Shown here in pieces: positions 41,004 to 48,396 of a DNA stretch of 64,000 nucleotides. The DNA comes from Leifsonia virtsii. Its GTDB lineage: Bacteria > Actinomycetota > Actinomycetes > Actinomycetales > Microbacteriaceae. Within the stretch, counting starts at the first letter, position 1; each line of letters starts with the position of its first letter. The translations under genes were made by a program, and so were the position numbers. The notes beneath the pieces were generated by a model. It worked only from the letters and a program-made list of their open reading frames with translations, made no database searches and had not been told where the DNA came from. The stretch is from assembly GCF_030433675.1 (NCBI RefSeq), contig NZ_JAROCB010000001.1:124001-188000 (forward strand), in the 5' to 3' direction.

Positions 41004-41189
41004 ATGGTCGCGGAATCACGGGTGTGCAGGGCGTGCGGAGCGCCGATCTCGACGGAGCGACGGCTGGTGCCGACGTCGTCCGGCGCATGGGCCGTGGCGG
41101 TGGTGTCCGTCGGCTGCCGGAATCCGCTCTGCCCGTCGGCGGCGTCGCGCCGGGAGGCCCCGCGCGGCCCCGGCGCGCTCGTCGCCTGA
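41004..41189 (+). CDS. 61-residue protein with a zinc-ribbon-like cysteine pattern
   Basis: A small protein from ATG 41004 with GGGGAG six bases before the start. It reads MVAESRVCRACGAPISTERR, then LVPTSSGAWAVAVVSVGCRN, PLCPSAASR and an Arg/Pro/Gly tail. Two cysteine pairs, CxxC (residues 8 and 11) and CxxxxC (about 38 and 43), resemble a degenerate zinc ribbon. It has proper codon bias in this frame and sits in an otherwise empty 380-base spacer between two leftward genes. The longer frame in which it is embedded is antisense to the hydrolase and has no start signal. Function unknown. Confidence 0.55.
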   Translation: MVAESRVCRACGAPISTERRLVPTSSGAWAVAVVSVGCRNPLCPSAASRREAPRGPGALVA

Positions 41190-41197
41190 CCGAGCGC

Positions 41198-41896
41198 TCA
41201 CCACGCGCCGGGGTCGGAGGCGTCCAGCGCGCGGACGCTCGCCACTCCGGGAACGGCCGCCAGGTCGTCCACGAGCCTGCCGGTCTGCAACGCAGGGCCG
41301 TGCACCCGGACGTGCAGCTCGACGTTGTCGGCCGCGCCTGCGGCGCCCAGCTCCTCCACGCGCGCCTTGACGCCGGCCTGCGTGCACAGCTCCAGCACCC
41401 GGGCGACCGCGTCGCCGCTCCGGGACGCCTGCACCACGAGCGTGGTGCCCGCGGTGCGGCGGAGGAGGCGCTCGGCGGTCGGCAGCGTCCCGACGGCCAC
41501 CAGGTGCAGCACCGTCCCTGCGACGGCGAGCACCGGCATGCCGGCGCCGCACGCCATCCCGACCGCCGCGGTCACCCAGATGGATGCGGCCGTGGTCAGC
41601 CCGACGACGCTGCCGCGGTGGACGAAGATCACGCCGGCGCCGACGAAGCCGATGCCCGTCACCACCTGCGCGGCGATGCGCGACGGGTCCGCCGGCGCAT
41701 GCCCGAAGGCGGTGAAGCCGAACGCCGAGATGAGGGTGAACAGGGCCGAGCCGAGGCCGACGAGGATGTGCGTGCGGAGTCCCGCGCTCTTCAGCCGCCG
41801 CTCGCGTTCGATGCCGATGACGGCCGACAGCACGAAGGCGAGCAGGAGCAGCAGCAGCTGGGTGACCAGCTGCGTCCCGCCGAGCCACAACGTCAT
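41198..41896 (-). CDS. MgtC/SapB family membrane protein
   Basis: A 232-residue protein: the N-terminal half carries four or five transmembrane helices with the MgtC signature ([46 protein letters not shown], and [40 protein letters not shown]), and the cytoplasmic C-terminus of about 80 residues folds as an ACT-like domain ([34 protein letters not shown]). MgtC relatives help survival in low magnesium and, in pathogens, in macrophages. ATG at 41896, six bases after TAGAAT, a leaderless arrangement. Confidence 0.92.
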   Translation of the reverse strand: MTLWLGGTQLVTQLLLLLLAFVLSAVIGIERERRLKSAGLRTHILVGLGSALFTLISAFGFTAFGHAPADPSRIAAQVVTGIGFVGAGVIFVHRGSVVGLTTAASIWVTAAVGMACGAGMPVLAVAGTVLHLVAVGTLPTAERLLRRTAGTTLVVQASRSGDAVARVLELCTQAGVKARVEELGAAGAADNVELHVRVHGPALQTGRLVDDLAAVPGVASVRALDASDPGAW

Positions 41897-41902
41897 GGCC
41901 GG

Positions 41903-41908
41903 ATTCTA
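41903..41908 (-). promoter_or_regulatory. -10 box of a leaderless mgtC-like transcript
   Basis: TAGAAT on the minus strand, six bases before ATG 41896. Confidence 0.55.
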
Positions 41909-41952
41909 GGTTCGCGGCGCGCTCCCGCACACCGCAGTTCTGCACAGCGTCG

Positions 41953-43353
41953 TTAGGCGGCGGCGCCCTCCGCCGCTCCCCGGCTGCGCGGCCGGACGAA
42001 CACCAGCAGCGCGAGGTGCACCACGGCGAGCGCGGTCGCGACGCCGACCGCCGCCAGCCAGTTCCCGGAGGTCGTGCCGCCGCTGAACAGAAGCCCGAGC
42101 ACGGTCGTCGCCACGATGGCGCCGACGTAGCGGGAGGTCTGGAAGATGCCGGCCGCGACGCCCGCGTCCTCGGGGCGGGCCGACGAGTACAGCGCCTGAT
42201 TCATCCCGATGCTGACGACGCAGTACGGGATGCCGAGCGCCGCCGTCAGGAGCAGCACAGCCCACGGCGCCGTCGTGAACGCGGCGACCGCCAGGAGGCC
42301 CGCGCCGACGACCAGGGCGATCGCCCCGGTCACGAGCGTCGGCCGCAGCCCGATCGACTCGATGGCCCGCGCCGCCAGCGGCGTGATGACGATCGTCACC
42401 GCCGCGAGCGGGAACATCAGCAGGCCGGCCACGCCGGCGGAGTACCCGCCGTGCGTCTGCAGGAACTGGGGCAGGCCGAAGAAGGCCGAGTAGTAGACGA
42501 CGTTGAAGATCGCGAACGACAGGTACACCAGCATCAGCCGGCGGTTGGCGGCGAGCAGGCGCAGGTCGAGGAACGGGTGCGGGGTGCGAAGCTCGCGCCA
42601 GACGAACAGCGCGCCGGCGGCCACGAACACCGGGAGCAGCCACCACAGCGGCTGCGGTTCCAGGTCGAGCAGGAAGATCAGCAGCGACGTCAGCGTGGCG
42701 ACGAACAGCAGGATGCCCGGGATGTCGGACTCGGCGAGCGTCTGCCGCAGCGGCGTGCGCGCACGCTCGGCATCCTTCGGGGCGAACAGCCACGCCCCGA
42801 CGAACGCGAGCGCCGCGAGCGGCACGTTCACCCAGAAGATCGACTGCCAGCCCAGGAAGGTGATGAGCGCCCCGCCGAGGACCGGCCCGATCGCGGCGCC
42901 CGAGGTGTTGGCGATCTGGATGCGGCCGAGGAGCCGCGGCGTCCCGACCTTCGAGCTCGCGGCCAGGGGACGCAGCATGGCGATCGCCGACGGGAACGCG
43001 GTCGCCGTGCCGATGGCGAGCGCGACCCGGCCGGCGCACACCGCCGCGAAGGAGCCCGCGAAGGGCGTGAGCGCGCAGGCGAGGGCGACGACCACCATCC
43101 CGAACAGGAACAGGCGGCGCGGGCCGAAGCGGTCGCCGAGCCGGCCCATGAGCGGCTGGCCGGCCGCGGACGCCAAGTAGAAGGAGGTGATCACCCAGGT
43201 CACCGCGGTCACGCCCACACCGAAGTCGTGCTGCAGCGGCACGAGTGCGACCGCGATCATCGACGAGTTCAGCGGGTTGAGCAGCGTCCCGAGGCTGAGC
43301 GCCGCGACGGCGGCCCCCGTGCGTGGGCGGGCGGGGTCGGCGGAGGCGGTCAC
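41953..43353 (-). CDS. MFS multidrug-type exporter (DHA2, 14 helices)
   Basis: A 466-residue major facilitator with about 14 transmembrane segments, the count of the DHA2 family. Motif A appears as GQPLMGRLGDRFGPRRLFLFG, and motif C-like GAAIGPVLGGALITFLGWQSIFWVNVPLAALAF marks antiporters. The beginning AALSLGTLLNPLNSSMIAVALVPLQHDFGV is the DHA2 motif D1 region. Likely proton-coupled efflux of drugs or metabolites. GTG at 43353, seven bases after TAGCCT. It follows the small 43381 gene on the same strand but has its own promoter signal. Confidence 0.9.
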   Translation of the reverse strand: MTASADPARPRTGAAVAALSLGTLLNPLNSSMIAVALVPLQHDFGVGVTAVTWVITSFYLASAAGQPLMGRLGDRFGPRRLFLFGMVVVALACALTPFAGSFAAVCAGRVALAIGTATAFPSAIAMLRPLAASSKVGTPRLLGRIQIANTSGAAIGPVLGGALITFLGWQSIFWVNVPLAALAFVGAWLFAPKDAERARTPLRQTLAESDIPGILLFVATLTSLLIFLLDLEPQPLWWLLPVFVAAGALFVWRELRTPHPFLDLRLLAANRRLMLVYLSFAIFNVVYYSAFFGLPQFLQTHGGYSAGVAGLLMFPLAAVTIVITPLAARAIESIGLRPTLVTGAIALVVGAGLLAVAAFTTAPWAVLLLTAALGIPYCVVSIGMNQALYSSARPEDAGVAAGIFQTSRYVGAIVATTVLGLLFSGGTTSGNWLAAVGVATALAVVHLALLVFVRPRSRGAAEGAAA

Positions 43354-43360
43354 TCCGTCC

Positions 43361-43366
43361 AGGCTA
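43361..43366 (-). promoter_or_regulatory. -10 box of a leaderless MFS exporter transcript
   Basis: TAGCCT on the minus strand, seven bases before GTG 43353. Confidence 0.45.
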
Positions 43367-43380
43367 CTCGGCTCGCGGGC

Positions 43381-43626
43381 TCAGTCGTCGAGGTCCTCCG
43401 TGGTGACCGGGATGGTGGAGCGGTACGGGTAGGCCGGCATCGACGAGTACTCCTCCTCGTCGGCCAGCTCGTACACGTCGTAGGCGAGGGCGCCGGCGAA
43501 CGTGGTGGCGACGCGGATCTCCCCGGGCGGGCATCCGCCGATGAGGGGCACGACCACGACGCTGTCGAGGGTCCGGCCGTCCTCGTAGAGGAGGGCCGCT
43601 TTGATGGTTCGCGTGAGAGCGTCCAT
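43381..43626 (-). CDS. 81-residue hypothetical protein
   Basis: A small acidic protein: MDALTRTIKAALLYEDGRTL, then DSVVVVPLIGGCPPGEIRVA and a Tyr/Glu-rich end (YDVYELADEEEYSSMPAYPY). Beta-rich with no signal peptide. Not recognised. ATG at 43626 is chosen because TACAGT (43633-43638) lies exactly six bases before it, the leaderless pattern of many genes here; an upstream in-frame extension of 15 codons lacks any start signal. Divergent from the DUF7882 pair, 82 bases away. Confidence 0.55.
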   Translation of the reverse strand: MDALTRTIKAALLYEDGRTLDSVVVVPLIGGCPPGEIRVATTFAGALAYDVYELADEEEYSSMPAYPYRSTIPVTTEDLDD

Positions 43627-43632
43627 GACCGG

Positions 43633-43638
43633 ACTGTA
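43633..43638 (-). promoter_or_regulatory. -10 box of the leaderless 81-residue protein gene
   Basis: TACAGT on the minus strand, six bases before ATG 43626. Confidence 0.45.
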
Positions 43639-43708
43639 CGCGGTTGTCCCGCGCGTCCCTTGACGGCGCACCGCCTGTCGGAGAAAGTGATGACGAGAGG
43701 AGGCTCGG

Positions 43709-44086
43709 GTGGGAACGCTGATCTACGACGGAGCCGATGGCTTCGCATTCGACGACCGCGTGCTGGCGCACCTTCAGGCGGTGATCCAGCAGAAGCTGCG
43801 CCGCCGTGAGGGATTCCTGCTGGTCTGGACCGACCGCACGGCGGAGCCGATCGGCGTCCTCCGCTCGATCTGGCTCGACCCGGCCATCTCCGTCCAGTTC
43901 GTGTTCACCGGCTCGACGCTGCCCGAGCTGAACCGCGACTGGCTGACCCTGCTGAGCGAGCGGGCCAACAGCAACTCGGGACTGATCCTGGAGGATGACC
44001 TGCGGGCGGAGATCCGCGAGGAAATGCCCGAGGGCAGCTACCGGGCGAGCAAGACCAAGCCGGCTGCGCGGCACGGGGGCTCCTGA
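43709..44086 (+). CDS. DUF7882 family protein, copy 1
   Basis: A 125-residue protein of a small Microbacteriaceae family (MGTLIYDGADGFAFDDRVLAHLQAVIQQKLRRREGFLLVW), with the conserved FDDRxLxHL and KLRRxExFLLxW motifs, then IWLDPAISVQFVFTGSTLPELNRDWLTLL and a disordered basic tail. Family members have been mis-annotated as ATP-dependent DNA ligase fragments; no ligase motif (KxDG) is present. Function unknown. GTG start with GAGGAGG before it. The stop is one base from the start of a paralogue, so the two are an operon. Confidence 0.75.
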   Translation: MGTLIYDGADGFAFDDRVLAHLQAVIQQKLRRREGFLLVWTDRTAEPIGVLRSIWLDPAISVQFVFTGSTLPELNRDWLTLLSERANSNSGLILEDDLRAEIREEMPEGSYRASKTKPAARHGGS

Positions 44087-44087
44087 C

Positions 44088-44399
44088 GTGGGGAAGCTCG
44101 TCTACGGCTACGGGGCGCAGGAGTACGAGTTCGACGACCGGACGCTGTCTCACGTCAAGATCGCGATCGTCACCAAGCTGCGCCGGCACGAGAGTTTCCT
44201 GCTGAACTGGCAGGTGCCCGGCGAGCACGGCGGCGGCCGGGTGAGCCTCTGGATCAGCCGCGAGATCCCGATGGCGTTCATCTTCTCGGGCAGCCGGCCG
44301 CCGAAGCTCAACGAGCGGTGGATGGAGGCACTGCTGCAGTCCAGCCAGCGGACCGGCGGCATGGTCATCGTGCCGGAGGTCGAAGCGGAGACGCGGTAG
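44088..44399 (+). CDS. DUF7882 family protein, copy 2
   Basis: A 103-residue paralogue of the preceding gene: VGKLVYGYGAQEYEFDDRTLSHVKIAIVTKLRRHESFLLNWQ, then SLWISREIPMAFIFSGSRPPKLNERWMEALLQSSQRTGGMVIVPE. It keeps the FDDRTLSHV and KLRRHESFLLNW motifs and the small-domain layout but lacks the long basic tail. GTG at 44088 begins one base after the TGA of copy 1, which sets the start and implies coupled translation. The tandem copies look like an old duplication with strong divergence. Followed by DUF4287 after 49 bases. Confidence 0.75.
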   Translation: MGKLVYGYGAQEYEFDDRTLSHVKIAIVTKLRRHESFLLNWQVPGEHGGGRVSLWISREIPMAFIFSGSRPPKLNERWMEALLQSSQRTGGMVIVPEVEAETR

Positions 44400-44448
44400 G
44401 CTCATCCCGCCCGGCAGGTGGCCGGCGGAACACGCACAGGGGGAGTGG

Positions 44449-44739
44449 ATGTCGTTCCAGGCATACCTCGACACGATCGAGGACAAGACAGGACGAACGC
44501 CGCGGCAGCTGGTGGACGAGGCGACCGCCAAGGGTTTCGGCCCCGGTAGCAAGGCGGGGGAGATCCTGGCCTGGCTGGCCGATGACTACGGGCTGGGCCG
44601 CGGTCACGGGATGGCCCTGGTGCACGTCATCACCAAGGGGCCGACGATCTCCAGCAAGCACGTGGGGACGGACGGCGTGCACCGCGACGAGTCGGAGACG
44701 CTCTGGCTGGACGGCCAGGCGACGAAGCCGTCCCCCTGA
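44449..44739 (+). CDS. DUF4287 domain protein
   Basis: A 96-residue protein of the DUF4287 family: MSFQAYLDTIEDKTGRTPRQLVDEATAKGFGPGSKAGEILAWLADDYGLGRGHGMALVHVITKGP is the whole domain, helical with the conserved KTGxxxxxL and GRGHxMALVxxIxxG motifs. The C-terminal 25 residues are variable. Function is unknown; in longer homologues it is fused to DUF5655. ATG at 44449 with GGGGGAG close before it. It converges on the oxidoreductase gene with 21 bases between stop codons. Confidence 0.88.
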   Translation: MSFQAYLDTIEDKTGRTPRQLVDEATAKGFGPGSKAGEILAWLADDYGLGRGHGMALVHVITKGPTISSKHVGTDGVHRDESETLWLDGQATKPSP

Positions 44740-44760
44740 GCGACTCTCCGGTTGGCGAGG

Positions 44761-45696
44761 CTAGGGCAGCAGGGCGAGTTTGCCGCCGGGGTGGCCCTGC
44801 CTGAGGAAGGCGAGCGCTTCGGGGGCGTCGGCCAGTGGGTAGGTGCGGGCGACGGGGACCTGAAGGCGGCCCTCGGCGGCGAGGTCAAGCAGCCGGCCGC
44901 GCACGGAGTCGCGGTACGCCTGGCTTTCGGGCTGGGCGCCGAACACCGCGTGGAAGCCCTCCTGCTGGGCGCGCGCGGCGGCCACGATGGTGACGATGCG
45001 CTGCCGGTCGGGCACGAGCTGGAGCGAGACGTCGACCGCCTCGTCGGTGCCGACGGTGTCGAGCGCTGCGGCCACGGAGCCCTGGGCGGCCTCGGCGACG
45101 CGGTCGGCGAGACCCGGACCGTAGGCGACCGGCAGCCCGCCGAACCGCCGTACCCGGGCGAAGCTCGACTCGCTCGCGGTGCCGACGACCCGGGCGCCGA
45201 GTTCGGCCGCCTGCTGCAGGATGCTGACGCCGACCGCACCGGACGCCCCGTGCACAAGGATGGTCTCGCCCGGACGGACGTCGGTCACATGAAGCATCTG
45301 CGCCGCGGTCGTGCCGACCAGCAGGAGATTCGCGGCCTCCTCGTCGGAGAGCCGGGCGGGTTTGGCGAAGACGTCCTTCGCCGGGACGGTGACCTCGGTC
45401 GCGTAGCCGCCGCTGATGCGGAACGCCACCACGGCGTCGCCCACCGCACCCCCGCCCGAGGCGATCTCGGTGCCGGGACCGATCGCGGAGATGACCCCGG
45501 ACACCTCGTAACCGATCGGGACCGGCAGCTCGAGGCCCTCACGCGGGGCCGAGACGTGCTTGTAGTCGGCAGGGTTCACGCCGGCCGCGCGCACCGCGAT
45601 GGTGACCTCGCCCGCACGCGGCTCCCGCGTTTCCACCTCCGCGAACTCCCACGTCTCCGGCGAGCCCCAGGTCGTCGCCCTCCACTGTCGTGCCAT
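44761..45696 (-). CDS. NADP-dependent zinc-free oxidoreductase (quinone reductase type, MDR)
   Basis: A 311-residue medium-chain dehydrogenase/reductase. It has the N-terminal GroES-like domain (RAAGVNPADYKHVSAP, VPIGYEVSGVISAIGPG), then a Rossmann domain with ETILVHGASGAVGVSILQQAAELGARVVGTAS and the Ser/Lys pattern after it that favours NADPH, ending FLRQGHPGGKLALLP. Structural zinc cysteines are missing, as in quinone oxidoreductases. Substrate unknown. ATG at 45696; a TTG four codons upstream directly after AAGGAG is a less likely start. It follows the NYN gene end by 19 bases but on the same strand, so could be cotranscribed. Confidence 0.88.
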   Translation of the reverse strand: MARQWRATTWGSPETWEFAEVETREPRAGEVTIAVRAAGVNPADYKHVSAPREGLELPVPIGYEVSGVISAIGPGTEIASGGGAVGDAVVAFRISGGYATEVTVPAKDVFAKPARLSDEEAANLLLVGTTAAQMLHVTDVRPGETILVHGASGAVGVSILQQAAELGARVVGTASESSFARVRRFGGLPVAYGPGLADRVAEAAQGSVAAALDTVGTDEAVDVSLQLVPDRQRIVTIVAAARAQQEGFHAVFGAQPESQAYRDSVRGRLLDLAAEGRLQVPVARTYPLADAPEALAFLRQGHPGGKLALLP

Positions 45697-45727
45697 GCCC
45701 GCAGCCAACTCCTTGCCGACCGGAGGC

Positions 45728-46864
45728 TCAAGACGCCGAGACCGCGTCGCTCGCCCGGCCGCTGTGCCGGACGCGGCGAGAACGGGTGGGAGCCAGCCGC
45801 AGCATCTGCGCGGTGGAGCTGTCGTCGAGCTCGACCAGATCGCTGCGCGACTTGATGAAATCGCTGAACGAGCGGTAGCCGAGGGCCTTCTCGCTGAACG
45901 ACGGGTCCATCCGTTTCATCTGGCCCTTCACCGTCGAGCTGTGCAGCCACTCCGAGTCGTCCTTCTCGTGGCCGAGCTGCATCGCACGGGCCAGCAGCCG
46001 GGTCGCGACGAGCTGGCGGTCCTCCGACGGCTCCTCGGCCGTGTCCTCCGGCTCCGCCGGCGCTGCGGCGCGCCTCCGGCCGCCCCTGCGTGCAGGCTGC
46101 TCCGCCTCCTCGGCGACCGCCGGTGTCGCGTCGCCGCCACCCTCGGTCGATGCCTCGGCGGCCGGCTCCGCCGTGGTGGACGTCTCGGCAGCGGCCTTGG
46201 CCCCCCGGCGGCGGCCGCGTGCCGGCGCGGCGGCAGCTTCCTCCGCCGCGGCGCCGACCCCGGACACCTCGACCTCGTCGGCCTCCGCCGCCTCGTCGCG
46301 GGCGACACCGGGCAGGTCGTCGTAGCTCACGAACTCGTCGCACGCCGCGGCGAGCGACTTGGCGGTCGATCCGGCCACGCCGATGCCGATGACGTACCGG
46401 CCGAGCCGCTTGACCCGCTGCGCGAGCGGGACGTAGTCGGAGTCGCCGGCCACGATCACCACGTGCGTGAGCTCGGGCAGCCGGAACAGGTCTTCGACCG
46501 CGTCGACGGCGAGCCGGATGTCGGCGCCGTTCTTGGCATAGGCGGCGGCGGGGAACAGCTGCACCAGGTCGACCGCGCGGCCCACCAGCTGGCCGCGGTA
46601 CTCGGCGTTCACGGCGGAGGACCAGTCGGCGTAGGCCCGGGTCAGCACCAGCGTGCCGAACGACGAGGAGAAGTCGATGACGGCGCCCAGATCGACCCGC
46701 GCCTCCTCCAGCTTCTCCGCGAACCCGGCCTTGGGCTGGGTGGAGCTCGACTTCGGGCGGTCGCGCATGTACGAGCCGCGGCCGTGCACCTGGTCGTAGC
46801 GCGAGATCACGATGTTGTCGAAGTCGATGTAGACGGCGACGCGGCCATCTCCGGGTTCAGTCAT
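45728..46864 (-). CDS. NYN (LabA-like PIN) - LOTUS/OST-HTH protein
   Basis: A 378-residue protein. N-terminal NYN/PIN nuclease domain (about 8-165): VAVYIDFDNIVISRY with the first acidic metal ligands, ADIRLAVDAVEDLFRLPELTHVVIVAGDSDYVPLAQRVKRLG with the remaining ones. A disordered Ala/Glu/Arg linker of about 110 residues follows (GRRRGAKAAAE, ARRGGRRRAAAPAEP). The C-terminal OST-HTH/LOTUS domain (about 285-360) has LVATRLLARAMQ and SSTVKGQMKRMDPSFSEKALGYRSFSDFIKSRSDLVEL, an RNA-binding (G-quadruplex RNA in some) module. Likely an RNA-processing or decay factor. ATG at 46864, six bases after TATCGT, again without a ribosome-binding site. Confidence 0.88.
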   Translation of the reverse strand: MTEPGDGRVAVYIDFDNIVISRYDQVHGRGSYMRDRPKSSSTQPKAGFAEKLEEARVDLGAVIDFSSSFGTLVLTRAYADWSSAVNAEYRGQLVGRAVDLVQLFPAAAYAKNGADIRLAVDAVEDLFRLPELTHVVIVAGDSDYVPLAQRVKRLGRYVIGIGVAGSTAKSLAAACDEFVSYDDLPGVARDEAAEADEVEVSGVGAAAEEAAAAPARGRRRGAKAAAETSTTAEPAAEASTEGGGDATPAVAEEAEQPARRGGRRRAAAPAEPEDTAEEPSEDRQLVATRLLARAMQLGHEKDDSEWLHSSTVKGQMKRMDPSFSEKALGYRSFSDFIKSRSDLVELDDSSTAQMLRLAPTRSRRVRHSGRASDAVSAS

Positions 46865-46870
46865 GCTGCA

Positions 46871-46876
46871 ACGATA
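46871..46876 (-). promoter_or_regulatory. -10 box of a leaderless NYN transcript
   Basis: TATCGT on the minus strand, six bases before ATG 46864. Confidence 0.5.
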
Positions 46877-46880
46877 TCCC

Positions 46881-46910
46881 GCGCCCGCCGCGGGAGATCC
46901 GGGCGGGCGC
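46881..46910 (-). terminator. hairpin after the class III aminotransferase
   Basis: GCGCCCGCC (46881-46889) pairs perfectly with GGCGGGCGC (46902-46910), 45 bases past the stop of the leftward aminotransferase gene and just before the promoter of the next leftward gene. Confidence 0.5.
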
Positions 46911-46955
46911 GGGGTGGGGAGAAGCCGCTCCCTGGGGAGAGGCGCACCACGGTCG

Positions 46956-48377
46956 TCAGGCGCGGGCGTAGCGGTCGGCCACGTCGAGCGCCGCATCGAT
47001 CGCGGCGAGTCCGCTCCGCAGCTCGTCCTCCTCGATGATCAGCGGAGGCGCGACGTGCACCCGGTTGAAGTGCGTGAACGGCCACACCCCGGCCGCCTTG
47101 CAGGCCGCGGCGACCTCCGCCATCGGCGCGGCGTCCGCCCCTGCCGCGTTGAACGGCACCAGCGGCTCGCGGGTCTCGCGGTCGCGCACCAGCTCCAGCG
47201 CCCAGAACAGGCCGCGGCCGCGCACCTCCCCGAGCGACGGATGCCGGTCGAGCCACGACCGCAGCTCCGGCTCGACCACGCGCGAGCCGAGGTCGCGCAC
47301 GCGGTCGAGGATGCCGTCCCGCTCGAACACCTCGAACGTGGCGACGCCCGCCGCGCACGCCAGCGGGTGCCCGGAGTAGGTCAGGCCGCCCTGGAACGGC
47401 ACCTCGTCGAAGAACGACGCGATGGCGTCCGAGATCACGACGCCGCCCAGCGGCACGTAGCCCGAGTTGACGCCCTTCGCGAAGGTGATCAGGTCGGGCA
47501 CGACGTCGAACGCGTCGACGGCGAACCACTCGCCGACCCGCCCGAAGCCGACCATGACCTCGTCGGCGATGTACACGATCCCGTACCGGTCGCACAGCTC
47601 GCGCACCCCGGCCAGGTACCCGGGCGGCGGCACGAGCACGCCGTTGGTGCCCACGACCGTCTCCGCGATGATCGCGGCGATCGTGCCCGCGCCCTCGAGC
47701 ACGATGACGTTCTCCAGGTGCTCCAGCGCCCGCGCGGTCTCCTCCTCCGGAGAGGCGGAGTGGAAGGCGCTGCGGTACGGGTAGGGCCCGAAGAAGTGCG
47801 CGACGGAGGGATCGGTCGGCTCGTTCGCCCAGCGCCGCGGGTCGCCGGTCAGCGCGATCGCGGTGGCCGTGCCGCCGTGGTACGAGCGGTACATCGACAG
47901 CACCTTGCGGCGGCCGGTGACGCGGCGCGCCAGGCGCACGGCGTACTCGTTCGCGTCCGCTCCGCCGTTGGTGAAGAACACCTTGTTCAGGCTCCCCGGC
48001 GCCACCTCGGCGATGCGGCGGGCGAGCTCCCCGCGTACGTCGTTGGCCATCGACGGCTGGACTGTGGCGAGCCGTCCCGCCTGCTGCTGGATGGCCGCGA
48101 CGAGATCAGGATGCTGGTGCCCCAGGTTGAGGTTGACCAGCTGCGAGCTGAAGTCGAGGTACGCGTTGCCGTCGTAGTCCCAGAAGGTGGAGCCATCGCC
48201 CGCCGCGATCGGCAGCGGGTCGATCTTCGCCTGCGCGCTCCAGGAGTGGAAGACGTGGCCGCGGTCATCGGCGCGCACCTGCGCCTCGGCCGCCGCGTCG
48301 CCGAACGCGTGCTCGGCGCCGTGCCGGTCGACGTATCCCGTGCGGGTCCGCGCCGCGGAGTGGATGGTGTCGGTCAT
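46956..48377 (-). CDS. class III aminotransferase (omega-amino acid type)
   Basis: A 473-residue fold-type I PLP transaminase. It has the PLP lysine in LITFAKGVNSGYVPLGGVVI, the aspartate in IVYIADEVMVGFGR, the class III signature with FFTNGGADANEYAVRLARRVTGRRKVLSMYRSYHGGT, and SGHPLACAAGVATFEVF. The Ala-Asp-Ala and Tyr-Arg-Ser-Tyr-His pattern resembles omega-amino acid:pyruvate or beta-alanine transaminases. A methylmalonate-semialdehyde dehydrogenase immediately upstream (19 bases) would oxidise its malonate or methylmalonate semialdehyde product, so beta-alanine or 3-aminoisobutyrate is a likely substrate. ATG at 48377. Confidence 0.85.
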   Translation of the reverse strand: MTDTIHSAARTRTGYVDRHGAEHAFGDAAAEAQVRADDRGHVFHSWSAQAKIDPLPIAAGDGSTFWDYDGNAYLDFSSQLVNLNLGHQHPDLVAAIQQQAGRLATVQPSMANDVRGELARRIAEVAPGSLNKVFFTNGGADANEYAVRLARRVTGRRKVLSMYRSYHGGTATAIALTGDPRRWANEPTDPSVAHFFGPYPYRSAFHSASPEEETARALEHLENVIVLEGAGTIAAIIAETVVGTNGVLVPPPGYLAGVRELCDRYGIVYIADEVMVGFGRVGEWFAVDAFDVVPDLITFAKGVNSGYVPLGGVVISDAIASFFDEVPFQGGLTYSGHPLACAAGVATFEVFERDGILDRVRDLGSRVVEPELRSWLDRHPSLGEVRGRGLFWALELVRDRETREPLVPFNAAGADAAPMAEVAAACKAAGVWPFTHFNRVHVAPPLIIEEDELRSGLAAIDAALDVADRYARA

Positions 48378-48396
48378 GTCGTGGTCCTCTTCGGTC

